From the NCBI GenBank assembly GCA_018292915.2, contig JACVVK020000526.1, forward strand, positions 109,501 to 173,500: a DNA stretch of 64,000 nucleotides, read 5' to 3'. This document shows positions 1 to 12,262 of this stretch, in pieces. A model generated the notes under the pieces. The model did no database searches. It saw only the letters and a program-made list of their open reading frames with translations, and was not told the DNA's origin. A program made the translations under genes and the position numbers. Numbering within the stretch: position 1 is the stretch's first letter; every line of letters starts with the position of its first letter. Origin of the DNA: Batillaria attramentaria. Its lineage: Eukaryota > Mollusca > Gastropoda > Batillariidae.

Positions 1-72
<72 letters not shown>
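1..72. repeat. (GT)n followed by (GA)n microsatellite
   Basis: About 45 bases of GT dinucleotides pass directly into about 24 bases of GA. A second short GA run follows near 80-91. It is a compound simple repeat with no coding meaning. Confidence 0.97.
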
Positions 73-73
<1 letters not shown>

Positions 74-91
74 GTTGTTAGAGAGAGAGAG

Positions 92-578
92 GATGATAAT
101 GATGACATTTATTTTGAATAAAGTTGTTAGGCACTGTGGCATATCTTACATGTTGCTGGGGGTGGGGGGGGGGGGGGGGGGGAGTCAGCCCATGGAGCCT
201 GTAAGCAAGTTTTATTGTGCTACATGTGAAAAGGGACCCCTAACCTCTCAAGAGTAGATTTTCAAAGGTGGGGAAAAGGATAATTTTTGCTTTGCATTTT
301 TTGTTTGTTAAAATATTTGACTCATGGTTAATGGCTGTAAAACCTGAACCACGAGACACTGCTTACTGACTAAACTAAAAGATAAAACTGTTACTGCTGT
401 CAGTCACTGTATTACAAAATACAAAACTGTTGCAGATCACATTAATGTTCACTTACATTTACACTGGTGTTGTGGTTATGTGAAAAACGACGACATTGCA
501 CTAGCAGTTATTGAGCATGTACCACTTATGGAAGGACAGTTCTGACTTCAGCCATGTTACCCTGCAGCGTCCCTTCAC

Positions 579-612
<34 letters not shown>

Positions 613-744
613 TCATACCCCCTCCACTCCTTCAGGGTGCAGCATATTTTTCCACTGTGCTGTTTTATTTAGTCGTTCCTTTGTACTACCCTCTGCGCAT
701 GCTGAATGACATCACTGCGTTCGTGACCTCCACACTCTGTACTC
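92..744. other. intergenic stretch, no gene seen
   Basis: Apart from an 18-base G run near 165-182 and a (CA)n tract at 582-609, I see no conserved coding or RNA signal. The small open frames here have no splice or family support. Confidence 0.5.
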
Positions 745-1143
745 TGTCTTATAATAATGATAATGAGTATTGTATAGGCGCTTTACCCAATTTCATGAAT
801 CGGCTCAAAGCGCCACGACCTACACCCAACACGCACACTCACATGAATCACACACATTCTCTCACACACTGGACATGAACACTTTACAATCACATGGTGC
901 GAAGGGTCAGCTCAGCTATTTAAATTTTGGAATTTATAATTGCATTTATTTTTCAAATTTGGTTGGCTGAACATTTCCAAAGGAGAGGGGGAGGAAGCCA
1001 GAGTACCTGGAGAGAACCTCCGACGATCAGCCTGAATGAACGGTGCCACATACGAGAAGGAAAAATTCTTTGCCCCGAGTGGGACTCGAACGCCTGACCT
1101 CTCGCATAGGTGACAAGTCTCTTAACCACTAGACCACTGACCG
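745..1143 (-). mobile_element. SINE-B, full-length tRNA-derived SINE with LINE-like tail
   Basis: Read on the minus strand, a tRNA-like head (1143 down to about 1060) holds an A-box-like TAGTGGTTAAG and a B box GTTCGAGTCCC. It is followed by a body ending in GGCGCTTTACCC-type sequence and an ATT-rich tail near 745-765. The body recurs at 22560-22960, 37215-37455 and 62694-62912. The tail resembles the 3' ends of non-LTR retrotransposons, which is the usual arrangement for a SINE mobilised by a partner LINE. Confidence 0.75.
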
Positions 1144-3217
1144 ATATTCCCTATGGCTCAGTTCAGACAAGGCTTGTGAGTGTAATTCTTTGAGGTGATG
1201 TTAGAAATAGTCGGATGTCTGTATTCTCAGGTTGAAGCCAGTGGTGAGGTGTAGAACTCATTTGTGTACCTGGAAAAAAAATAAAAATCTACTCACCGGG
1301 AAACAAAGGATAACCAATCTTATGAAAACAAAAATAATAAATGCAACGTACCCAGGCTTTAAGGCACACTTACTGACAATTGGAGTGTCTGAACTATACA
1401 GCAATCAAATTAGAAAAATAATCTCCAGTCTCACTATTTTCACGCCAAAATGTGAGACAAAAAAAAAAAAAAAAAAAAACCTGCGCATTTTCAAGGAATT
1501 AGATGTTTTTATTTTTACTAAGAACACAGATTTTATAGCTTTATGTAGATGACACATAGTACCTATTGTTGCCAGATGCCTGTATTACTTTCAACCCTGC
1601 TCTTATCAAAATCTACTCAGGCTGTCAAAGGTACAACCAACCATAAAGCAGTTAAGGGTAAAAGCTTTGTTTTCCGAAATCAGTAAACATCTAGAAAAGG
1701 CACTCCATAAAACAGTCGTCAGAAAACTGTTTCATCGGCTTATTCTCGATCCCAAACATCCCCATCACCACCGACACCTTCGCCATCATTTTTATTGAGT
1801 GCGTGTGCTTTGTAGTGGAAGATGCCAGTACATGGGCTGTGTTCTTCATAAGGTTCATGTAAAATTGTATAATAATCACAGTCATCGGCTTTCTGTGTTG
1901 CATTTTTTTAGCCATATTTTGTGAGCGACCACATACGCACACCAATACGATTTTTTTTTTTTTTTTTGCCACAGGGTCTTGTGCTGGACAAAGTATACAT
2001 GTTACGTAAGCTCATTCGCATTTATTTGTAATCCCCAAGGGGCATTTTGTCAGATCAGCCTCATTGCCCGCGTTTAGCATAGAACTTCCCTTGTGAATAC
2101 TGGTGCTGGATAGATGACAGTGTATGTTGTACTTTATCTTTTTTTTTTTTTTTTTAACGAACATGGTGAACCTCACTGATGGCAAAACTGGAGATTTTAA
2201 TGATAAAAATAATTTTTTGAAATATGGCTAGTTTTTTATACTGTACCTGTTTGTAGTTATTTTCTATTTATCGAGAATTGTTGTGAAAGTCTTTCTTTTG
2301 CATTTGTACAGAACTGAAATACATGTACTGCCTAGAATTTTGTGGGTTTTCCTGTTCTGAGTATGAGTGTGTGGATGTTTCTTTTGTGTGTGTGTGTGTG
2401 TGTGTGTCCTCTGTGTGTTTGTGTGTGTCTTGGCGTGTGTGTGTGTGTGGTGTGTGTGTGTGTGTGTGTGTGTGTGAGCTGCTTTTGTCTCAGACATCTG
2501 AGCTTTCACTCATGTGATTATTGTGTGGAAGTTATTAATTAGTGGCAGACCTGTTCCACAGCTGCTGTGAATACCAACAGAATACCAGTAGGTTTCAAGC
2601 ACATTCAGAGAAGAACAGATGAGACAAATTGATTCCCATAATCGACAGACAAACACAATGGCAGCACTACTTACACAATCAGTACTTGGAGATCAGCAGC
2701 AATTACGGTTGTTCATCCCTTTGTCGTTGTGACTGTAATTTCGAACATTTTCTCTGCGGATTCACACCAAAGTGAAACAATGTCGCAGTGATCTCCCCTA
2801 GAATTTCCGAGCAGACGACACACTGTAGATCACGTACACATCAACAGATTTCACCAGAGAATGTTTGGCGAGGTCCTCCTTACCGCTTCACAGGAGCATT
2901 GGTTTTCTGCTTCTTTTTTATTTTTATTTTTTATTTTTTAGATGATCTGCCAAAACACAGCTATCATAAACGAGGGACATCCAGTTTGATCTGGGTTTCT
3001 GCAAGTTGGGCCATTGTCAGTTTCATGTGGTTTTACCTCGTGCTGTGACGGTTCACGGATTGCTTCCCCCCCCCCCCCCCCGATCTACTGGGTTATTATG
3101 TCGGCTGGTGTTAGAACACATCTCAAACTGTCCACTTTAGTAAACTCTTGCATCAAATGTCCGCCATAAAAATGTGTCAAGGTAAGGCAGGCAGAGAGAC
3201 CTGTGCTTGAAAATATA

Positions 3218-3249
<32 letters not shown>

Positions 3250-3348
3250 TTTTTTTTTTTTTGCTGTCCCAACTCTTTTTGCGAGCTTTACTGGTGATCC
3301 TCCCAGGTCATGGGTGAAATCACAGAGGGCTCGAAAGCTGGGGCAATT
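1144..3348. other. intergenic, simple repeats only
   Basis: Contains A runs (1459-1478), T runs (1951-1967, 2141-2156), a (GT)n block at 2388-2475, a 16-base C run near 3066-3081 and (CTT)n/T runs at 3222-3262. No reading frame here has splice signals or recognisable protein similarity. Confidence 0.45.
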
Positions 3349-3742
3349 TTCATTATGCATGATGATGGAGATGAGGATGATGGTAAGATGATGCCATGGA
3401 GGTCCATGTGGTTTGGGACTGCGGGACAGGGCCGCATTCCACGCTTCCTGTCATAAATATCCCGGCGTTAGCCAGGCCCGGCAAATACGGCACCTGCGGT
3501 GCCGGCCGTGTAATCATCCACATCACAAGACGTGTCATACCAAGGGAAGCATCCCCAAAGTCGCACCTGTGTAGTGCGTGAATCTGGGATGTGTGGCAAC
3601 AGCCTCCACATTGGGCCCATAGCACACCCGCTCTGGGTAGGAGCCGACCCAGATAGGAAAACCCCGCTTGCCTCGGCTGGGACTCGAACCCGGGTCTCCC
3701 GGTCCATGGTCCGAAGTGCTAACGACTACACTACGGGGGCCG
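3349..3742 (-). mobile_element. SINE-C, tRNA-derived SINE with ATC-type tail
   Basis: On the minus strand a tRNA-like head at 3742-3665 has a TAGTGTAGTCGTTAGC A-box region and a GGTTCGAGTCCC B box. The body (GGTCGGCTCCTACCC.., CCATGTGGACCTCC..) runs into ATC/GATGAT repeats at 3358-3395. A second copy in the opposite orientation is at 25388-25740, and similarity continues through the ATC tail to a shared TGCATAA, which fixes the 3' end. Confidence 0.75.
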
Positions 3743-3745
3743 GTT

Positions 3746-4394
3746 GAAAATATCTTCCAGAAACGTTTGAGACTGAGGAATGTGCACACAGATTTATTTT
3801 TCATCTGCACTTCAGTGGGATCAGTCTGAACTTGGTTACAATACGTTTTGTCACGTATGTTTGTTTGTCTTTTGTCTCTGTTTACCATTCTCGCAATATC
3901 ATCGATTTTCCCATAATAAATCCGTGAGATTAGCACGGCCACTAAACACTCACGCTAGCAGACGACGTTTCTCGCAAGGGGAATAACTTTTAGTATTCCC
4001 CTGGAATGATCTTTCCTTGCATACTTCCGTTCTGTGGCCGCTTTCCTTGTCAACAAGTATAAACATGGCGATCCTGTAACAGAATAACTGTTTTCATCGC
4101 TGTTTTACGGTGTTGAAACTAAATCTTTAATGCGCATTAAGGCGGGTATGCTTGCACCTTATCGAATATTTTTTATACGATTGGCTTACAGGAGAAGAAT
4201 TTTGCATAGTGACGGGGGAAATGATTTTCAACGGTAATTGAAATTGCAGAGCAAGACTCATTAGACTGGTTCTGCAGGGAATATTTCGTGTCGCATGCAT
4301 TTTTTTTTTTTTTTTGTCACTCGCGTTACGTGTATTGTCTTTCTTTTCCTTGCTCGATAGTTGTGTTGTGGTGGTGATTCCACAATAATTTAAT
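3746..4394 (+). promoter_or_regulatory. putative MAP9 promoter / 5' leader region
   Basis: This is the unique sequence immediately upstream of the first MAP9 coding exon. It contains an ACTTCCG motif (4023-4029, reverse of an ETS-type GGAA site) about 40 bases before ATGGCGATCCTGTAA (from 4064), a tiny four-codon upstream open frame. A T run at 4301-4315 and a CTTTCTTTTCCTTG tract precede the coding exon. No TATA box is clear. The transcription start is not determined; a non-coding or short coding first exon could lie here. Confidence 0.3.
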
Positions 4395-4623
4395 ATGCTA
4401 TCTCATGACTGTTATCAGAGTTTTGTAAGCCACGCAGTTGTGACCGTTCAGAGAGTCACCAAGAAGACAATGGATGAGGTGGACGCACCGCGCCGCCAAC
4501 GTCGGCCACGGGATTCATTTCAGAACGAACTTAGATCCAAATTGAGTGAGAGAAAGTCCAGGGGTCTTGCTGCGGATGTCACTAGTGAAGAGAGTGAAGA
4601 GGATTCCCTGCATAACAATGAAG
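4395..4623 (+). CDS. MAP9: MAP9 coding exon 1
   Basis: Residues 1-76. The donor is AAG|GTGTGC, leaving one base (phase 1) to join exon 2 as an aspartate codon. It encodes a basic FQNEL..KLSER segment followed by an acidic SEESEED run. A possible acceptor (GTTCAG) at 4446-4451 would shorten the exon to 4452 if a separate upstream exon exists. Confidence 0.75.
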
Positions 4624-7600
4624 GTGTGCCAACTGCACTGGCCTATTTGTTAAAGTAATAACTAGAACAGAATGATCAATGGAGGTGGTGCATTGTGTGG
4701 TTGTGTGAAATCAGTCAGGAAGGACCAAACGCACTCAACTGTCATCAGATGCTGCAGGAACCAGTTTCATGTTTCTCATAGCCTCAACAGCATCAACACA
4801 CTCCAGTTTACCAAAATCAACATTCATCACACAAAGCCTGGCGTGAATGGTTCCTGTGTCATCTGCTTTTTTGCTCTCATTGGTGCATTGCAAAGCAGAA
4901 GCAGTAAATTGTGTAACTTGTCACATGTTACATTTACCCTTATCAGCTTCCTAAACACACATGAACACACACAATGACAAAATTGTTTAGGCGTCCTGAA
5001 AGATATTCAGGCTCCCAGGTTTTACATGGCTGGTAGCCTGAATGGGCTCTGGGGTGCCCACACTTTTGGTCCTCCCTGTCAGTTGCGCTTGGTGATGTAC
5101 ATGTATATTCATCGTAAAGTTTTAATAGATGTTTAGTTAAAGATGTGTTTGCATGTTTTGGGGCTGTTACGTTTCGAACCTAAATGTTCTGCTTGATTCA
5201 TATGTGAGAAGTATTGTGGGTGATATCACACTGCAGACTAGCTTGTTCAGTCATTGATTTTAGGTAGTATCTTGTGAGGTATCACTTCTGTGTTGCAGAT
5301 ATGTATTCTCAGTATGCAGCCACCCGTCAGAATCGACCAGGGTCAGCAAAACGTCGACCCGATCATGCTGGTGCTGCCACCTGGAATCCGAGTCTTGAAA
5401 ACACACTTCGGGCTCAAGATATGAACAAATTGCTCGGAAGAAAAACACCGACAAACTTAGACGGTTACGACCCTGAAGTTGATCAAGCACTGAATAAGAG
5501 GAAAGGCTCTCACAGCTTTGAGCAGCAGGGGTTGAGAACAACTCCGCCTGCCAAGGAGGGCCTTTTTGGACGAAAGACACCTACTAAGGATGATGGACTG
5601 CAGAAGGGTGGTGGCCTCTTCGGAAGAAAGACGCCAACTAGAGAGAGTCCAGGGGCACAGGAACTCAGCAAGGAGGAAATTATCTTTGGAAGGAAGACTC
5701 CGACGTGAGTAGATTCAGTGTGACGAATAAAAGGCAGTCGTCTTTGTTTTTTGAATGTTACTGACATTAATTTTTTTTTATAATGGAAGCATCAGAAATG
5801 TCTTTTTATGGAAGACAGTGAAATGGGGGGGGGGGGGGGGGGTATTATTCTTGGTTTGGTTTGTTCACAAATGGCTGGGTATTTCCGGCACATGAATTTG
5901 AAGGTATTCCTCCATATTGCCTGTTTTGTGTATGACCTCCGGAGTTCTGCCAAGTTGCAATGTTTTATTTTGGGCTTTTTGGCTGTAGTTTTTTCTTCAG
6001 GGGTGAGGTGTTGTATGTTGTGCTTTTTTCTGCGATTCTGATACCTGATAATAGTACTGAGGAATTCCAGGAGCATCGCCACCAGAATTTGAAACTGACT
6101 GAAAAAAAGAAGCGAACTTGTCAACTGGAAAACACTGTTTGACATGGCATGAATTGAAGCGACAAATTTAGTATGGTAATTTTGAAACTAATTTGTTTCT
6201 CAGGGGCAAAAGTCCCACAGGGGACCTTCCTACTTTGGGTGGAACGTGGCAGCCTCCCAACTTCCGCAATATCTCTCCGTCCGCTGACCAGAGGGGTCTG
6301 GCATCATCACCAGGTAGGCACTTCACCACATTCCCAGCAATGCAGTGTCAGATCAGATACATGTATAAATTAGTATGCACAGTAGTAGGATGATTGCTTT
6401 TGGGATATTGATTACCAAACAGCATATTATTTAAAAAAAACAAAAACTTGGCAGTAATGGATAAAAATTAGTGCAAGTTTTTTTTATTGTATTTTGTTTC
6501 GTAAATGCAGCTCAATGAAACTTTGTCATTGAAAATGCATTAAAACAAATTAAAACAAAGAACAACAAACAAAACAACCCCAGACACATACAAATGCAAA
6601 AATTCTATATATTTTGTGGTCTCAGCGAACTCTCAGGGAAGACGGACACCAGGTCTGGAATCAGGGTTGGAGTCAATCTCTGAAAATAAAACACCGCGTG
6701 ACAAACCACCTCGCTATGGTCGCCTGGAGAGAGGACGGGATGCAAAATCACCTGGGTAAATAAACGGCTGATGACCGCGCAGCTTCACTGCCCTGTGTAT
6801 ATTGAATGCTTACTGACAAATATCTGTATGCTTATAATATATTATGCAGAGAATACATTCCCTTCACATTTGCTGTTGAAGGGGAGGGAGGGGGATGGGG
6901 GAGGCAACTGTGATGTGACATATGGCACACATGGTTTTAGGGGAAAAAATCATGTTGAGATTACATTGCAAGTCAAGGTATCTTTTGAATTGGTGGCTGC
7001 ATTGTTCATCCTAAGCCCTATACAGTGTTACACAAAAGCTTATATTCATGAGCTGATAACTTTGAGCTCTTCACCGTCCTTGATATCACCCGTATGTGGT
7101 GGAAAAGGATGTTAAACTCCCAAACACCCATCTACCCACCCTTGAGCTCTTCATAGCACAAAACAGTTAAACATTTGGAAATCACAGGGAAACATATGGA
7201 TAACTGTCCATGTTATTTATTTTAGTGTTTTTAGTCGCCATTTCTTTAGCTCAGACGTGGACTGTCATTTAGTAGCTTGTGCAGACACAAATGTTTTATG
7301 CCGTGTGAACTTGATTCAGACTTATGGTATGCTTGAGGTAAATTTGATGTTCATGTAAACCATTTGCAAGGTGTTCTTCAAGTGAAGCTGTTCCTGAAAC
7401 CACTGGAGTGCTCATCATGCTTCTCTTTTCTCGAACAGACTTTCAGACGAGTCCCCTCGCTCAGACAAACCCACTCCCCGCGCCCGGCACAAGCCTGCGG
7501 CCGAGGTGGAAACTGACAAGCTGAAGCGCACGACACCCACGCTCGACCTGTTTGGAAAATCACGCCGGGAGTCAAGCTTTGAGCTGGAGAAGGAACTGAA

Positions 7601-8319
7601 AGAGATTGATGACAAAAAAGAAAAAGAAGAAGAGAGGCAGAAAAGAATATACGGCCGACACACACCTACTGGAAGAAAAACGCCAACGGACAGGCAGACT
7701 TCAACCGGACGCAAATCACCAGGCCCTGCTCGTCAGGCCAGACACAAGTCCCCCATGGATGCCAGAGGTCGAAAGACGCCCACCGATCACCGAGGAGGAT
7801 TTGACGAGGCAGACAAGCAACAGAAGAAAGACGCAGACACTCCATCACTTCTGGATTTCCTCACTGGAGACGTGAAGCAGGAGAAACCTCAGCCGAAACC
7901 TAAAGAACGCCCACGACGCAATAGAATTCCTAAAGAGGAAACGCCGGGTTTGTTTGGTGCGTCCAGGGTGAACGGTGAACCACTCCCACAACCTCGCGTG
8001 AAAGTGGCGGACATCGCAGACAAGGAGAAGAAACCAAGTGACAGCAGCTCTGTGTGCGAGGAAGTCAAGGAGGATCCTGATGCTCCATTTTGGAGAGAGG
8101 ATGATGGGAGCAAAGACACTAAAAAGCAGTGAGTACAATTTTTTTCCATATCATTGTGTAGCTGTTGATTTGTTTTATCCTTTCTACATGTGTATTGTAA
8201 TTCACAAGTTATGTAATGATGTAGTAAGACTCGTAAGTGCACTGTTTGTAACTTTTTTTTTGTTTGTTTTTTTTGTTGGCTGCCCCAACTCTATGCCAGA
8301 TAATGTATTGCTCAAAAAC

Positions 8320-8368
<49 letters not shown>

Positions 8369-9334
8369 TCAGGGGTCTCAAGCGCATTGACACAGAAATT
8401 GCAGATGAAGCCATTCGAAGGCTTGGAGAGGAGCAGAAGAAGCCGCAAGATTTGAAGATGACCAAGAAAGTTAGGTGAGTAGCTGTATGTTCAATCACAT
8501 TGTTGGAATCATGCCACTTGTGGAATTATCATTCACCTGCATCAGTACAGGTGTACAGAAGTATCATTCATCTGCATCATTTTAAGTGGAATTGTCATTC
8601 ATCTGCATCATTTTAAGTGGAGTTGTCATTCATCTGCATCAGTACAGGTGTACAGAAGTATCATTCATCTGCATCAGTACAGGTGTACAGAAGTATCATT
8701 CATCTGCATCATTTTAAGTGGAATTGTCATTCATCTGCATCAGTACAGGTGTACAGAAGTATCATTCATCTGCATCAGTACAGGTGTACAGAAGTATCAT
8801 TCATCTGCATCATTTTAAGTGGAATTGTCATTCATCTGCATCAGTACAGGTGTACAGAAGTATCATTCATCTGCATCAGTACAGGTGTACAGAAGTATCA
8901 TTCATCTGCATCATTTTAAGTGGAATTGTCATTCATCTGCATCAGTACGCGGAAAACATTTCCATCATCTGAATACATGTAACACAAACAGTGTGTGAGG
9001 TGGCAACAACTGCAAGCTTCCTTCTGCAGATCCCATGTCTTTCCTCCCTCATCACACATTTTAAAGCGAGGGTCATATCTAACTTTAGTTTTGCACGGTT
9101 TCAGACCAGTGACCGCCGAGGCCAAAGTGATACATCGCCCCAAGCCTCGTTACGGCACGCTGCCCGGGCAGGCCAAGACGCCCACCGAGCTGACTGACTT
9201 CAACAGCACGACGGACATCAGGGAAGCTGTGTACACAGAATGGTACCGCCAACGCATCAAAAAGGCCAGAGAGGAGCAGAAGCGGAAAGAACAGAAAGAG
9301 AAGGAGGAAGAAGAGAAAAAGAGGAAGGTTGGTG

Positions 9335-9411
<77 letters not shown>

Positions 9412-11749
9412 TTTTTTTTTTCTTGTTCTGGGCCCGTGTGTAAAAGTCGAGGTTAATTTAACTCACAGCTATGGGCCTAACCCAGATTAGAACAAAAGAA
9501 CCCCAAAAGCAAAATTAAATACAAAAGGAAGCGAAGAAAGGAAGAAAAAAATCCTTCTATAACGGCTTAGGCGCCTTGCTGTAATGAGCCCGCTTCTTGA
9601 TTTAAAACAAAAAAACAACAGAAAATTTAACCCTAGAGCTAGTTTAGTTCGAGGTTAGACTCTAACCCGGGGCTAAAAGCCCCAACCTCGACTTTTACAT
9701 GTATACGGGCCCTGTTCTGATGTAGCAGTCAAACTCACAGTAAAGAAGTATGTAGATTTGCAGGATGAGAGCCTTACATTATTGTTCGTAACAGTGTTGA
9801 CGTCACAGACTTTTCTCAAAGACTTATTTCTTTCTCCCCATTTTGGGTATTGGGGAATGTCAAGAGATGCATCATACATGATTCGTGTAATATACTGAAG
9901 TATACAAAAGCACACGCATGACCTCTTTTGAGCGACCGCATGTAGTTTACGATCGATTTTGCCCCACACGGACGGTTGTCTTCTTCATTGCACCTCCATT
10001 GAACGCCTGCAGTACGCGATTTCCGACCGCTACTCCGATCGCAAAACGACCGCCCGCCTCTGTCATGGGCTTTGCACTTCACACTTCCCCGGCAGCCGAT
10101 TTCCGCCGGCCGCCCACGGCACTATCCTGCTGAGCCGCCGCGTGGCTTACCCCCTACTGTGCACGCGCGACCGCCGACAGCGGAAGGCAGTTAGCGCATC
10201 GTTACAGTTCAAAGGCATTGTGCCCCCCAAACACAACTGCAGTTAAGCGGGTGGTGATCACCTCTTCCGCTAGAAACCTTTCAATCCCCTTGTCCCTCAC
10301 ACCTGTCAAATCACTTACCATTGTTTTCACTAGACGACCGATCGCGCGCATGTCAGTACGTGTGAACGTGTGTCTTTGTGTGTGTGTGAGAGACTGACGT
10401 CGGATGTGATAGGTGTGGTTACTAATCCTCCTTGTCTTCGTTTGGCAATAAAGAAACCGGAAACGGTTACGACGTACCCGCTACTATAAGTTGACTTGTC
10501 TTACATCTACCGACTCCACTTGCGTTAAGACAGAGCTGCACTTCGGGTCGGACGTTGAAATTGCTGTAACGTTGATAAGAAGAATGGCTTCGAGGAAGCG
10601 GAAAGTGCTGACACTGGAACAACGGGTGAAAGTCATCGAGCTGTCTGAGAAAGGAGAGTCTGCCAGAAAAATTGCCGACAAGATGAACGTGGGCAAGACG
10701 CAAATCCAGTCGATTGTGCTGGCAAAAGAAGAAATCAAGCAAGAGTGGAAGGATGGCGCTCCATGCACGCGGAAATACAAACGGCCACGCCATATGCTGT
10801 ATGAAGACATCGATGCCGCTCTGTGGGAATGGTTTTGCTCGGCAAGAGCGAAGGGGACGCCAGTCTCAGGTCCTCTTTTGCAACAGCAAGCCAAGATATT
10901 CGCGGGGACTCTCGGGCGTGACGAGTTCACTGCATCTAACGGATGGCTCCAGTGCTTCAAGACCAGGCATAACATCCGCGGTGAGGCGGCACTTTCAAGA
11001 GAGAGTAGTGAAGGTAAGGAGATGGACGTGACAGACTGGCAGGTACGTTTACCCACATTGATCCAAGAAGACGACCACGACGTCCGGGAGCATCAAACTG
11101 TTCAGCGTGTGAAGAAAGGTTGCCCAGCAGTTGAGGACGAAGATGTCGATGATCAGGAAGCAGGAGACCGTTCGTCGGTCACAGAGGTTAAACCAGACGT
11201 CATTTCTTCACGTGAAGCAAGCAGGGCGGTGCATGAGCTTCAGCGCTATGCTCTGGCCATCGGCTGCAGCGAACTACACGACATGCTTACAAAAGTGCAG
11301 GACTTCATACAACGTGTGAAGCCGTTAAAAAAGGCCAAGCAAGGGCGTATCACGGACTATTTCCAACACTGAAAAGTGATCGCGCGTGATTGTGAGTAGA
11401 GTGTGTGTGTGTGTGTGTGTGTGTCAGTGTGTGTGTGTCAGTGTGTCATTGTGTCTGTCTGTGTGTGTCTGTCTGTGTGTATGCTGGTGTGTGCCGTGGA
11501 GAAACGTAAATTGGACTGACGTTCAGTGACAGTACAAGTGTGGACAGATCTAGGTGAACTGCATTTCATTTTGAAGTTCAGTTTATTTGATAAGGTCTGT
11601 GAACTGTGAAGCAATGCCGGTTATCAGTGTGAGGCAGTCTGCCGCGGCGTGACATGAGTCTGTCGTGCAGTTCATTTCAGTTTGTTCGGAGTGTACTCAC
11701 TGAGTTACTAGTAGTGACGCGCGTTCCGGTTTACTGAGACTAAGACACT

Positions 11750-11796
<47 letters not shown>

Positions 11797-11849
11797 TGTC
11801 TGTCTGTCTGTCTGTTAGTGTGTATATGTGTGTCAGGCTGTCTGTCTGT

Positions 11850-11909
<60 letters not shown>

Positions 11910-11963
11910 GTGTCTGTCTGTCTGTCTGTTAGTGTGTATATGTGTGTCTGTCTGTCTGTCTGT

Positions 11964-12006
<43 letters not shown>

Positions 12007-12188
12007 GTTTGACCGCCGGCGCCCGGTCACTGAGCCTATGACTCAGACTGTGAGTTTAGACACCGGCCGTGATAGCGGCCGCCGGTTGTGTTCTTCTGTC
12101 CTGTTGAGCAATAAAGAAAAGCAAGGAGTATCCTGGTTGTCAATTCATGCAAGCTGTGCTCGCGTGTGAGTTTGATCAGTGTACGTTC

Positions 12189-12262
<74 letters not shown>

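Noticed and set aside
4064..4078. ATGGCGATCCTGTAA as the true MAP9 start exon (splicing at CCT|GTAACA)
   Set aside because: The phase does not match either plausible acceptor (4438 or 4452) of the next exon; kept only as a possible upstream open frame.
11752..12041. Open frames of alternating Cys/Val (and similar His/Thr frames elsewhere)
   Set aside because: They are translations of (GT)n/(CA)n microsatellites, with no non-repetitive flanking coding sequence.
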